A program made the translations under genes and the position numbers. Below the pieces are notes generated by a model that worked only from the letters and a program-made list of their open reading frames with translations, had not been told where the DNA came from and ran no database searches. From assembly GCA_963790415.1 (NCBI GenBank), contig CAWBOK010000005.1:62001-126000 (forward strand): a DNA stretch of 64,000 nucleotides, in the 5' to 3' direction. Numbering within the stretch: position 1 is the stretch's first letter; the number at the start of each line of letters is the position of its first letter. Positions 18,610 to 27,062 of the stretch are shown here, one piece after another. The DNA is from JAJZQZ01 sp963790415. GTDB lineage: Bacteria > Actinomycetota > Thermoleophilia > RBG-16-64-13.

Positions 18610-18625
18610 TACTACCCGGGTAAAA
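18584..18625 (-). repeat. Two direct copies of a dyad operator
   Basis: On the minus strand TTTTACCAGGGTAG (18584-18597) and TTTTACCCGGGTAG (18612-18625) differ by one base and start 28 bp apart. Each contains the near-palindrome TACCnGGGTA. They bracket the DUF2239 promoter, one on the spacer/-10 and one upstream of -35, the usual layout of a repressor that binds two sites. The regulator family cannot be named from sequence alone. Confidence 0.6.
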
Positions 18626-18640
18626 CAAGCCGCCAGGCGC

Positions 18641-19480
18641 TTACGCCGGAACCAAGTTGAAGACCGCAACCTCCGGCCTCGCGTCGAATCGCAGGTGAAC
18701 GAGATACCCCACCCCGCGACTGATGTACATGGTCCGCCCGCCGCTCAGCAAGAACTCGCCGGACGTGTAGCGTCGATTCTCCACATTCAGCACCGGGGGC
18801 GGCAGGAACGGCACGCGGCACTGGCCTCCGTGCGTGTGTCCGGACAGGATCCAGCCCGTGAAACGCTCCCAACCCGGTAGGTCTACCGTGTCCGGGTTGT
18901 GGCTCAGGGCGAGCATGGGAGCAGCCGGGTCGTTGCCGGCGAGTGCCTGGGACGGTTGGAACCGTTCCGCCCAGAGGTCATCCATCCCGACGATCTCGAG
19001 CCCAGAAACGTCGATTCGCTCGTTCCTGAGTACGCGAACCCCCAGGGCAGTCAGAGTCTCCGCCAAACGGTCGGCATTGCCACCATCCGCCCAGCCGCGT
19101 CCGTAGTCATGGTTGCCCAACACCGCGACGGTTGCCAGCCGGCCGTGCGGCAGATCAGCGTAGACCGCGCCTGCATGCGCGATGACATCCGGGTGGTAGC
19201 TGGTCAGGTCGCCGGTCAAGCACACTATGTCGGGGTCGAGTGCGGCGACGCGGCGGAATGTGTCGAGGACGTAGTCGTCGGAGACCCGGGGGCCGACATG
19301 TACGTCCGAGAGTTGCACCAAAGTGGCCCCCGCAAGGGACGCGGGAAGTCCCAAGATAGGCATTTCCCGGCGGACGACCTCCAGCCAGTGGGGTTCCACC
19401 TGCCAGGCGTACATGCCCACCGTCGCAGTCGTAGCGGTGAGAGCGAGCGAGGCCTTCAGGAACTCACGGCGGGTCAGCAT
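18641..19480 (-). CDS. Tat-exported metallophosphoesterase (YkuE-like)
   Basis: 279-residue calcineurin-like phosphoesterase. It begins with a twin-arginine signal (RREFLKASLALTATTA), so it is probably folded in the cytosol and exported. Metal motifs are in order: QLSDVHVG (D-x-H), CLTGDLTSY (GDxxx), VLGNHDYGRG (GNHD), ALSHNPDT and ILSGHTHGGQ (GHxH). This is the set found in YkuE/UDP-2,3-diacylglucosamine hydrolase-like proteins. The ATG at 19480 overlaps the end of the RibD-like gene by 7 bp. Confidence 0.9.
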   Translation of the reverse strand: MLTRREFLKASLALTATTATVGMYAWQVEPHWLEVVRREMPILGLPASLAGATLVQLSDVHVGPRVSDDYVLDTFRRVAALDPDIVCLTGDLTSYHPDVIAHAGAVYADLPHGRLATVAVLGNHDYGRGWADGGNADRLAETLTALGVRVLRNERIDVSGLEIVGMDDLWAERFQPSQALAGNDPAAPMLALSHNPDTVDLPGWERFTGWILSGHTHGGQCRVPFLPPPVLNVENRRYTSGEFLLSGGRTMYISRGVGYLVHLRFDARPEVAVFNLVPA

Positions 19481-20277
19481 GCGCTTTCGTTTCTCCGCTG
19501 CATGCCGTTGCCGGCCTTCCTCAGATGGTAATGCAGCCTGACGCGCCCCGTCGGCTCGGCATCCACCGACACAAGCTTCAGCCGCGCGGGCCACTCCTCC
19601 GGCCCGAGGTCCGGCGAGCGGAACAGAGTCGGCGTCTCCGAACCACCGATGAGCGCCGGCAGCAAGACTAGGCTGAGTTCATCCACAAGTCCCGCACGCA
19701 GCAGGGCGCCGTTGAGGCGGCTTCCCGCCGTGCAGACCACCCGCTCGACGCCAAGCACCGCCGTCAACCTGCGCATGGCGTCGACCAGATCCACGTGACG
19801 GCGACCGGCCATAAGGTACGGGATCTCCCGACGTCTCAAGAACGCGAGGTACTCGGATGGCGAGGCGTCGCAGACGAGGTGGAGCGTGTGCCACCCCTCC
19901 CAGCCCGGGAACTCCTTCATCCCGGATCGAAGCCGTCCGCGACCGTCCACCACCGCGAACCAACCGCGATGCCCCGGTCTGCGGATCACCTCCTCCGGCA
20001 GGTAGTCTTCGTGCAGTTCCCTGAGCGGATACTCCGACGGGGGAAGAGGCTGAAGCTCCTCTCCCTCTCTGACGAACGATCCGCTGCCTTCGAGCAGCAC
20101 GTGCGGGTTGTAGAGGGCTATCAGATCGCGGACGCTACCTTCGAGACTCGTGTCGGACGCCCAGATCGCCAGCCATCTCTCGTCGCCGACGTCGTCGAAC
20201 CCGGTTCGATCGGGACCCAGCGACACCCGCCCGTCGACCGAAGCGACGGTGTGGATGATGACATGTGGTCTCTTCAC
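19474..20277 (-). CDS. RibD C-terminal/dihydrofolate-reductase-fold reductase
   Basis: 267-residue protein of the RibD_C family. It has HVIIHTVASVDGRVSLG at the N-terminus, FAVVDGRGRLR, the nucleotide-binding VCTAGSRLNGALLRAGLVDELSLVLLPALIGG and a VRLHYHL end. It is a free-standing reductase domain without a deaminase, so a role in riboflavin synthesis is possible but not shown; many such proteins are general NADPH reductases. The GTG at 20277 has GGAGG upstream and overlaps the stop of the GNAT remnant. Confidence 0.85.
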   Translation of the reverse strand: MKRPHVIIHTVASVDGRVSLGPDRTGFDDVGDERWLAIWASDTSLEGSVRDLIALYNPHVLLEGSGSFVREGEELQPLPPSEYPLRELHEDYLPEEVIRRPGHRGWFAVVDGRGRLRSGMKEFPGWEGWHTLHLVCDASPSEYLAFLRRREIPYLMAGRRHVDLVDAMRRLTAVLGVERVVCTAGSRLNGALLRAGLVDELSLVLLPALIGGSETPTLFRSPDLGPEEWPARLKLVSVDAEPTGRVRLHYHLRKAGNGMQRRNESAC

Positions 20278-20510
20278 TCCGCACCTCCGATATACAGGCC
20301 GCGGTTCATGCCACCGGGCGCGACCATCGTCGCACAGAGGGGCACGCAGCCACTACTGCACATGCGTGGGATCGGCCAGGCGAAGAGTCTGATCTGCCGA
20401 TCGGTCTTCACGAAGCCGGTGCGCCGATACACCGTCTGAGCGACGGCGTTCTCGTGACCTACCTCCACGGTCATGGCGCGTATCCCGAGTTGGGCGCAGA
20501 ACAGGTCAAC
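20274..20510 (-). pseudogene. GNAT acetyltransferase, C-terminal fragment
   Basis: The reading frame after a stop at 20511-20513 gives LFCAQLGIRAMTVEV, then GHENAVAQTVYRRTGFVKTD, the classic last strands of a GNAT fold (acetyl-CoA side, LYxxxGF motif). The first about 100 residues of the family are missing and the neighbouring membrane gene runs directly into it. It may begin at the ATG at 20474 but would not make a complete fold. Confidence 0.65.
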
Positions 20511-20976
20511 CTACGCCCCTGCGCATCGCCGCGCCCATCGCACCCAGCAGCAGAACCGTGGTCGCCACGGTGACGAGCCACAGCTGCCGGTTCAAGCGGT
20601 ACATGGGCAGCCCCATGAAGAGGATCGCGCCGAAGAAGAGACCCAGATACGGCACGAGGACCTCGTACCGTATGGGGACACGGAACTCGACCGGCCAGGC
20701 ATAGTCCACCACGACCATGAGGCCTACGAACGCGAGGAACAGGATCGGACCGACCCAGTTCAGCCGGCCGGCGCCTGCGCGGACGAACGCGACAAGGGCC
20801 ATGGTCGACGGGACCGCGAGAGCGATTATCGCATAGCCGAGGCGTTGATTGACCGCCATGCTCCCGGTGGGTAGCCGAGAAAGGAATCCCGCGGCCTGCA
20901 GCACATTGACGGCGTTCACCACCCCCCACACGGTGAGCGCCGCCCACCACGGCTCGAACCCCGACTGGTTCTGCAT
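20506..20976 (-). CDS. Four-helix membrane protein of unknown function
   Basis: 156 residues with about five hydrophobic segments (WWAALTVWGVVNAVNVLQAA, RLGYAIIALAVPSTMALVAF, WVGPILFLAFVGLMVVVDYA, YLGLFFGAILFMGLPMY, LWLVTVATTVLLLGAMGAA). A charged RRGVG tail follows. I do not recognise the family. It ends inside a GNAT remnant on the same strand. Confidence 0.6.
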   Translation of the reverse strand: MQNQSGFEPWWAALTVWGVVNAVNVLQAAGFLSRLPTGSMAVNQRLGYAIIALAVPSTMALVAFVRAGAGRLNWVGPILFLAFVGLMVVVDYAWPVEFRVPIRYEVLVPYLGLFFGAILFMGLPMYRLNRQLWLVTVATTVLLLGAMGAAMRRGVG

Positions 20977-20985
20977 ACGTAGTGC

Positions 20986-21105
20986 TCAGTCCGGCTCGTC
21001 GAAGAAGTCGTTGTCGACCCGCGAGATACTCAAGACCCTCGTGACGCTCACGCCCACGCCATGAAGGACTCGAAACTCGGCACGGCCATGTGCGGATCCT
21101 CTCAT
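20986..21105 (-). CDS. Possible 39-residue small protein or C-terminal fragment
   Basis: A short open frame from the ATG at 21105 ending in ISRVDNDFFDEPD. The ribosome site is weak. The acidic end and lack of a conserved start make it as likely to be a leftover 3' end as a real small gene. Confidence 0.2.
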   Translation of the reverse strand: MRGSAHGRAEFRVLHGVGVSVTRVLSISRVDNDFFDEPD

Positions 21106-21142
21106 TCGACCTGATCGCGAATCCAGTCTATCGGAGGGAACG

Positions 21143-22180
21143 TCAACAGCGCCAGTCCAGGCTTCCGAGACCGGTGAGTCGGCCCGCGGCCTTGAGCACG
21201 ACCAGGACGTCGGCGGTAACCCATTCGTTCAGCCGCCCGCGCCCAACAGGGCCCCAGTCCACCAGGTCGCGGCCGCCGGCCGCAGCGGACGACGTCCGGT
21301 AGAAGCGCTCTTGGGCCGCCCAGCCGCCGTCGGGCAGACGCTTCGACTCCAGCAGGTCAAGTGCGTCCGCGCACCTCGGGTCGCCGACGAGACCCGCCTC
21401 GGTCATCACCTTCAGCGCAAACAGGACGTCGTACCGCCAGTAGCAGGGGTAGTGCAGCCGCGTGAACTGAGGATTCATCGGGCCGCCATCCGCCAATCGG
21501 CGATAGAGACGTCTCTGGAGGAAGACCTCCGCCGCCCGGCGCGACGCGGCACGGGAGTCGGGATTCCCCGTCTCCGCCGCGTACCGGGCGAGGGCCCGCA
21601 GAGGGATGAGGCTCTCCCAGAACGACGAGCGAACGGCTTCCGGGCGGCGGTCGCAGTTCCAGCCGCCGTCATCCCACTGCCACCTCAGCAGGCAGTCGGC
21701 CAGCCGCTCGGTGCGCTCGTCGGCGAAGCCCAGCGCCAACGCGGCGAACAGGGCGTTGCCCTGCTGCGAGGCGCAGCGCCGCGCCCGTCCGTCCATGATC
21801 GGCACGCCACGATCTCGCCGGGGCGGCGGCGCTTCCTCGCACACCCACTCCAGAAGACCCTCGGGCCGAAGCCACCAGTCCACCACCTGGTCGACAGCCG
21901 GTCGCAGCGAACTGTCGCCGGGCGGGTAGCCGATGTCCGCCAGACTGGCCAGGACCCAGTGTGCGCCGATCCACTTCTTATAGACCTGCCCTACAGGCGC
22001 GATACGGCCGTCGGGGCTGCGGTTCGACAGCAGCAGTGCAACGCGAGGTGATTTCTTGATCGTGCGACGAAGGGCCGCGATCGAAGGCGACTCAGCGTCT
22101 TCACCCAGGACCCCTACCCGGATCTTGTACCTAACGGACGGTTCGTCCGATTCAAGAAGCCTGGGGATCATCTCATCCAT
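21143..22180 (-). CDS. Alpha/alpha-toroid (prenyltransferase/squalene cyclase-like) protein
   Basis: 345 residues with repeated QW-like motifs typical of terpenoid-cyclase toroids: WWLRPEGLLEWVCE, LLRWQWDDGGWNCD, and LPDGGWAAQERFYR. The catalytic DxDD motif of squalene-hopene cyclases is absent, so it is unlikely to be a cyclase; such proteins are usually called prenyltransferase-like and are of unknown role. A second, more distant member lies at 27063-28052. It starts at the ATG at 22180. Confidence 0.65.
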   Translation of the reverse strand: MDEMIPRLLESDEPSVRYKIRVGVLGEDAESPSIAALRRTIKKSPRVALLLSNRSPDGRIAPVGQVYKKWIGAHWVLASLADIGYPPGDSSLRPAVDQVVDWWLRPEGLLEWVCEEAPPPRRDRGVPIMDGRARRCASQQGNALFAALALGFADERTERLADCLLRWQWDDGGWNCDRRPEAVRSSFWESLIPLRALARYAAETGNPDSRAASRRAAEVFLQRRLYRRLADGGPMNPQFTRLHYPCYWRYDVLFALKVMTEAGLVGDPRCADALDLLESKRLPDGGWAAQERFYRTSSAAAGGRDLVDWGPVGRGRLNEWVTADVLVVLKAAGRLTGLGSLDWRC

Positions 22181-22370
22181 GGTGCCTCAGCTATCGCCGA
22201 CGCCCGGCCCTCGGTTGCGGGGCAGCGCCATGTGCCCTGGTTCGATTGTCACGATCACCTCCCCGTGATCTCATCCTAGCACCAGAGACTCTCGCTGGAT
22301 GCGCTCGTTCGGTTCGCGCATGCGACATGCGGATGCGGCAACAGCGCCGAACTGCTATGGTCGCGGCAAG

Positions 22371-23639
22371 ATGTCACCCCGTCTACGTGGACTTCTCGGA
22401 CTCCTGCTCCTCACCCTGGCCTTCGCGGGACTGGCCTGGATCGGGGGGCTGCGCGACCACACCCACGCATACCTGGCCCTCTACGGGGTCGCGGCCGGGG
22501 GCTACCTGCTGGCCCTCTGGGGCCAGGCCGCACTCCCCTTCCCCGCGGTCATGGTCGTAGCGCTCCTGCTGCGGGCCCTCATGTTTCCCAGCCAACCCAG
22601 TCTGTCCGACGACTACCACCGCTACCTGTGGGACGGCCGCGTGCAGCAGGCGGGCATCAACCCTTACCGCTACGCTCCGGTCGACCCCGCCCTCGACGCC
22701 GTCTCCTATCCCGACCGGGCGCTCATCAACCACCCCGATGTGCAGACCATCTACCCGCCGCTGAGCGAGATGCTGTTTCTCGGACTGTCGGCGATGGGGC
22801 TCGGCTCCGTTGCCGGCCTCAAGCTGGTGCTCGGCGCGTTCGATCTGGCTACCGCCGCTGTCATCGCCTGCGTCGCAGGCAAGACGCGGCGTCGGACGGC
22901 TCTCACCATGTATCTCCTGCACCCTCTCGTCGTCCAGGAAATCTGGGGGAGCGCCCACATCGACGCCGTCTACGTGTTCCTGATGCTGACAGCGCTGCTC
23001 CTGATCATGCGGCATCGCGATCTGTTGGCGGGCGTTGCTCTGGGAGCCGGGGCGGCCTTCAAACTCGTTCCTCTGTTCCTGGTGATCCCGGCGGTGCTTG
23101 GTGGGCGTGTGCGCCCAGGGCGGTTCCTCCTGGGCTTGACGGCCGCATTCCTGCTGCCCTACCTCCCCTACGCGGCAGGGGGCGCTTTCCTGGGCTCGCT
23201 CAGCCGGACCGACGCTACCCCAGAGTTCGACAGCTCGATCTTCTGGTTGCTCGACGCGGTGCTGCCCTACGCGACGGCCCGGTACATCTGCGTTGGGCTG
23301 TACATCGCTGGGGCCGTCTGGATCGCGCGGGCCATCCGGGGACGCGAGCACACGGCGAAGGCCTTTGCCTGGACCCTCACCTGGGCGACTCTCCTGCTCC
23401 CCGTGGTGCACCCCTGGTACTGGCTGGGCCCCCTGGCGCTGGGCGCAGCGGCCGGTCTCCACCTCCCGGCGTTCTTGGGGCTTGCGGCACCCGCCTCGTA
23501 CGTTGCCTACGCCCAGATGCCCTTCAGCCAACGAACGTGGGCCCGCGTCATCGCCTACCTGCCGCTCGCGGGCGCCTGGAGCGATCTGAAGGCGCTGACC
23601 AGGGAACTGACGAAGACAAAGCCGAAGGCGGCGGCATAG
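22371..23639 (+). CDS. GT87/DUF2029-type membrane glycosyltransferase
   Basis: 422-residue protein with about ten membrane helices. It has SDDYHRYLWDGRVQQAGINP (acidic pair after TM2-3, typical of GT-C mannosyltransferases), TIYPPLSEMLF, and WGSAHIDAVYVFLML. It is likely to move a sugar from a polyprenyl-phosphate donor onto a glycan outside the membrane. It is the only clearly coding plus-strand gene in the left half apart from 35976. The ATG at 22371 is chosen by homology. Its 3' end overlaps the convergent GT2 gene by 85 bp. Confidence 0.85.
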   Translation: MSPRLRGLLGLLLLTLAFAGLAWIGGLRDHTHAYLALYGVAAGGYLLALWGQAALPFPAVMVVALLLRALMFPSQPSLSDDYHRYLWDGRVQQAGINPYRYAPVDPALDAVSYPDRALINHPDVQTIYPPLSEMLFLGLSAMGLGSVAGLKLVLGAFDLATAAVIACVAGKTRRRTALTMYLLHPLVVQEIWGSAHIDAVYVFLMLTALLLIMRHRDLLAGVALGAGAAFKLVPLFLVIPAVLGGRVRPGRFLLGLTAAFLLPYLPYAAGGAFLGSLSRTDATPEFDSSIFWLLDAVLPYATARYICVGLYIAGAVWIARAIRGREHTAKAFAWTLTWATLLLPVVHPWYWLGPLALGAAAGLHLPAFLGLAAPASYVAYAQMPFSQRTWARVIAYLPLAGAWSDLKALTRELTKTKPKAAA

Positions 23640-25039
23640 AGGGTGAGAAAGGGGATCGCCGTCAACCTTCCCGCCTGGAGTGCACTCACGGCGGTGTATC
23701 CGGCGAGGACGATCACCCCGAACTCGAGCAGTGGCGTCAGCCCCACGACGGCGCGATAGTGCGCTTTTGCCGGGCCGTCCCCCCGCTTGGGCGTACGCAC
23801 GAACCCCGAGCTGATCCGAAGCAACGCCTCGATGACGGCCCGAGTGCAGACGACGGCGACGCCGGTGCCCAGCATGATCAGCACCGGCATCAGAAGGATC
23901 CGTCGCCGCCAGTCGGGGTAAAGGTCCTTCTGGCCGGTCACGACCAGGAGGGGCGGCCCCACCGCAAAAGCAATGCCCACCACCAGCCAGCTGAGTGCGG
24001 AGGGGAAGTCGCGCACGAGGAAAGCCGCCGAGACCAACAGGCCCAACATGAACGGGTGGACGAAATAGCCGAGGAGATGCACCACCGCCTCGGTCTTCAC
24101 CGATATCGGGAGGGGCGAGCGCAGCACGCGCGGCAGCAGCTTGATGGCCGTCTGCACCGAGCCCTTCGCCCAACGGAACTGCTGACCCTTCAAGGCGTTC
24201 ATGTCGGCCGGCACCTCCCCCGGCACGGTCACCGTGGTATCGAACACGCCTCTCCACCCGACGATCTGAGCCCGGTAGCTCAGGTCCAGGTCCTCGGTCA
24301 AGGTATCGCCAGACCAGCCACCGGCCGCCTCGATGCAGGCCCGCCGCCAGATGCCGCCGGCGCCGTTGAAGTTGAACAGCAGGCCGGACCCGAACCGGGA
24401 TTGCTGCTCCACCACGAAGTGGGCATCGATAGCCATCGCCTGCAGGCGCGTGAGCAGTGAGTCGTCCCGGTTGAGGTGACTCCAGCGGGCCTGCACGAAA
24501 CCGACGGAGGGGTCGGAGAAATGGCCCACCGTGCGGCGAAGGAAGTCTCGTGGGGGCACGAAGTCGGCGTCGAACACCGCGTAGAGGTCGGAGCGACTCA
24601 GCGTCATCCCGAGCGCCAGTGCGGCCGCTTTGAACCCGGTTCGCTCGCCTCGCCGCACGTGTTGCACCACCAGACCATCGGCGCGCTGATACACCACGGC
24701 GTCGCCGGCTCCTGCCGAGATCGTCTCGCTGTTACTCAGCCGGGAGAGCGACTCGGCCACGAGCGCGGATGTGCCGTCGTTGGAATCGTCGAGCACCTGC
24801 AGGACCAGCCGCTCGGACGGGTAGTCGAACTCCAGGGCACGCTCCAAGAGGCGCTCAACGACATTCAGCTCGTTGTAGAGGGGAAGCTGGACGGTCACCG
24901 ATGGTCCGTCGGCCGGCGAAGAGGAGTGCCGCAGTGTCCCCACGCGGCGGTAGCGCCAGGTGAGGTAGAGGCTGTTCACTCCGTACACGGCCAGCCCGAG
25001 CGACGAAACGATGTAGATAGACAACCAGACCCTATCCAC
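23555..25039 (-). CDS. GT2 family membrane glycosyltransferase
   Basis: 494 residues. An N-terminal membrane anchor (about 5-25) leads to a GT-A domain with VTVQLPLYNE, VLDDSNDG (DxD-like), FDADFVPP, TEDLDLSYRA and QQFRWAKGS (Q(Q/R)xRW). At least four C-terminal helices follow. This is the set of processive or ceramide-type GT2 synthases (cellulose synthase-like). It probably builds a membrane or extracellular glycan together with the convergent GT87 enzyme. It starts at 25039. Confidence 0.88.
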   Translation of the reverse strand: MDRVWLSIYIVSSLGLAVYGVNSLYLTWRYRRVGTLRHSSSPADGPSVTVQLPLYNELNVVERLLERALEFDYPSERLVLQVLDDSNDGTSALVAESLSRLSNSETISAGAGDAVVYQRADGLVVQHVRRGERTGFKAAALALGMTLSRSDLYAVFDADFVPPRDFLRRTVGHFSDPSVGFVQARWSHLNRDDSLLTRLQAMAIDAHFVVEQQSRFGSGLLFNFNGAGGIWRRACIEAAGGWSGDTLTEDLDLSYRAQIVGWRGVFDTTVTVPGEVPADMNALKGQQFRWAKGSVQTAIKLLPRVLRSPLPISVKTEAVVHLLGYFVHPFMLGLLVSAAFLVRDFPSALSWLVVGIAFAVGPPLLVVTGQKDLYPDWRRRILLMPVLIMLGTGVAVVCTRAVIEALLRISSGFVRTPKRGDGPAKAHYRAVVGLTPLLEFGVIVLAGYTAVSALQAGRLTAIPFLTLYAAAFGFVFVSSLVSAFRSLQAPASGR

Positions 25040-25086
25040 GTGCCGAAGCCTCCTCGCACATCATCTCGGCGCCAGGTGATCTTCCG

Positions 25087-26175
25087 TCAAGCGCGACCGG
25101 TCCTCTTGAAGTAGTCCTTGGCCGCCTTGCTGATGGTCTTCTTTTTGCGATTCTCCTGGGCCCGAAGACGCCTGTCGGTCTTGGCCGCCGCGACCTGCGC
25201 CTCGCGGAGGAGCTTATGGTAGCCGGCCAAGCGCTCGGGCGGCAGCGTCCCCGACTCGACGGCGGCCCGGACCGCGCATCCCGGTTCGTCATTGTGCAGG
25301 CAGTCACGGAAGCGGCATGACCGAGCGGCCCGCTCGATATCCGAAAAGGCTTGAGAGATCCCCTCCTCCGATCCGGTCAGGCCCAACGCCCGCAGTCCCG
25401 GAGAGTCGATGAGCAGCCCGCCGCCCGGCAGCAAGATCAGTTCGCGCGTCACTGTCGTATGGCGCCCCCGCCCATCGCTCAGGCGCACCTCGCGCGTCGG
25501 CTGACGCTGCTCACCGAGGAGCGCGTTGATGAGCGTGGACTTCCCGGCACCCGAAGGCCCCAGCAGAACCGCGGTGCGATGACCCGAGACGTACGCGAGC
25601 AGCACGTCGAGGCCCTCGCCGGCAAGTGCGTTCGTCGTGAGCACGTCGGCACCAAGCGCGACCGACTCGACTGCCCCACGCGCTGCACCCACGTCGGCGG
25701 AGAGGTCGGCCTTCGTGAGCACAACCACTGGGACGGCGCCCGAGTCCCACGCAAGCGAGAGCTCGCGCTCGATACGGCGAAGGTTGGGTGGCTCCGCAAT
25801 CGGGTGAACGACGAACACGGTGTCGATGTTCGCCGCCAGGACTTGGAGGTCCGAGGTCTTTCCCGGGTCGCCGCGTGTAACGGCGCTCGCGCGTTCAAGC
25901 ACGGCTTCAACAAGCGGCGTATCCAGGTCGTCGGGGGCGAGCACGGCCACCCAATCGCCGACGGCCGGCAGATCCGCAGGGCCACAAGCGGACTTCAGCA
26001 GACGGGTGGATATCTTCGCGCGGACGACACCGGTAGGCGTCGCGATCAGCGCGCTGCCGCGGTCGCTGCGGACCACGCGCGCGGGAGCCAGACCCTGGGC
26101 AGCGTAGGGTTCGAAGAGCGCCTGCCAGCGCGGGGAATAGCCGAGGTTTCCAAGTGCAGGGATATCGGCGTTCAC
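25087..26175 (-). CDS. rsgA: Ribosome small subunit-dependent GTPase RsgA
   Basis: Circularly permuted GTPase that helps 30S ribosome maturation. It has an OB-fold N-terminal domain, then TKADL (G4), LLGPSGAGKSTLINALLG (G1) and DSPGLRALGL (G3), then a zinc knuckle CRFRDCLHNDEPGC and a basic C-terminal helix ending KDYFKRTGRA. 362 residues from the GTG at 26175, which has GAGGAGG upstream. The open frame extends another 220 bp upstream but that part encodes an antitoxin fragment, not RsgA. Confidence 0.92.
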   Translation of the reverse strand: MNADIPALGNLGYSPRWQALFEPYAAQGLAPARVVRSDRGSALIATPTGVVRAKISTRLLKSACGPADLPAVGDWVAVLAPDDLDTPLVEAVLERASAVTRGDPGKTSDLQVLAANIDTVFVVHPIAEPPNLRRIERELSLAWDSGAVPVVVLTKADLSADVGAARGAVESVALGADVLTTNALAGEGLDVLLAYVSGHRTAVLLGPSGAGKSTLINALLGEQRQPTREVRLSDGRGRHTTVTRELILLPGGGLLIDSPGLRALGLTGSEEGISQAFSDIERAARSCRFRDCLHNDEPGCAVRAAVESGTLPPERLAGYHKLLREAQVAAAKTDRRLRAQENRKKKTISKAAKDYFKRTGRA

Positions 26176-26212
26176 AGCGTGCCACCTCCTCGGGCCGCGA
26201 CCGGGCGCGAGA

Positions 26213-26439
26213 CTATCCGGACCACTCGCCAGAAGCTGCCTTTTTCGACGGGAAGGAATCGAGCGCGACGGCAACAGAAGGGAATGTCTCCAGGACCTGC
26301 CTGTCGGATGTGACGAGACTCTTTCGCGGAGAGTGTCCACCCGGTCGAGCAGGGCGTCTGGATCGATACGCCCGCTGGCGAAGGTCCTCTCCAAGCATAC
26401 GATGACCTCGCTGTTGATGCTCCGGCGGTGCGCACCCCC
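26213..26439 (-). pseudogene. Fused remnant of a VapB/FitA-type antitoxin and VapC-type PIN toxin
   Basis: Just after the GyrI-like stop, the frame reads AHRRSINSEVIVCLERTF and then DPDALLDRVDTLRERV, the middle and C-terminal part of FitA/VapB ribbon-helix-helix antitoxins (the N-terminal strand is gone). Near 26325 the frame shifts and LVTSDRQVLETFPSVAVAL follows, the last strand-helix of a PIN-domain toxin, up to the TAG at 26213. A deletion appears to have joined the antitoxin's end to the toxin's end. Confidence 0.65.
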
Positions 26440-27051
26440 TCATCGCATCGGTTGCCTGATAACAGTCTTCCATTTCGAGGGATGGGCTCTTCGGATGTCG
26501 GTGAGGTAGATCTCGTGGTGCTTGCCGAATAGCCTGCACCCGGACTCCCGGATGAACTCGTGCACGCGCTCGATGGTGGGGCCCTCGTCGGCGAACGGTC
26601 CCAGGTGCATGGTTTGGGCGACCGTCCCCTCGGTGAGCGCCTCGAATCGGACCAGCGGAAGTGCGACGGGATTCTTCTTCTTGAGCACCGCTGCGATCGC
26701 GTCCGCGACCATCTCAGCCGTGATGAAATCCGGCTGCATGATCATCATCGTCCACTTCCAGGCAGAGCGGTCACCCGTCGTGAAGCTCGCCAGGTCCTCC
26801 GCCCACCACAGCCCCTCGAGCGGCATGACCCCGTAGTCGATTCCAACAGCCCCATTCTTGGCATCGAACTTCCCCGCGTACGACACGGCGAAGAGCGCCT
26901 CGAGCGCATCGGCGTAGGTCTGAGAGGTGTTCGGATCGCCCTCGCCATCCACCATCAGGTAGTTCAGTTCGGGAACCTCCACCGCGACCACCTCGCGCGA
27001 CGGGGGAAAGTAGAGGTGGGCCATCTGCTTCTTGACGTCGAGCTTCTTCAC
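26440..27051 (-). CDS. GyrI-like small-molecule-binding domain protein
   Basis: 203-residue GyrI/SOUL-like domain protein. It has VVAVEVPELNYLMVDGEGDP at the N-terminus, PLEGLWWAEDL, WKWTMMIMQPDFI, and the late QTMHLGPFADEGPTIERVHEF with RLFGKHHEIYLTDIRR. Such free-standing GyrI-like proteins bind hydrophobic ligands; no DNA-binding domain is present. The GTG at 27051 follows the toroid gene stop by 11 bp, so the two are probably co-transcribed. Confidence 0.88.
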   Translation of the reverse strand: MKKLDVKKQMAHLYFPPSREVVAVEVPELNYLMVDGEGDPNTSQTYADALEALFAVSYAGKFDAKNGAVGIDYGVMPLEGLWWAEDLASFTTGDRSAWKWTMMIMQPDFITAEMVADAIAAVLKKKNPVALPLVRFEALTEGTVAQTMHLGPFADEGPTIERVHEFIRESGCRLFGKHHEIYLTDIRRAHPSKWKTVIRQPMR

Positions 27052-27062
27052 AGGTGTTCCCC

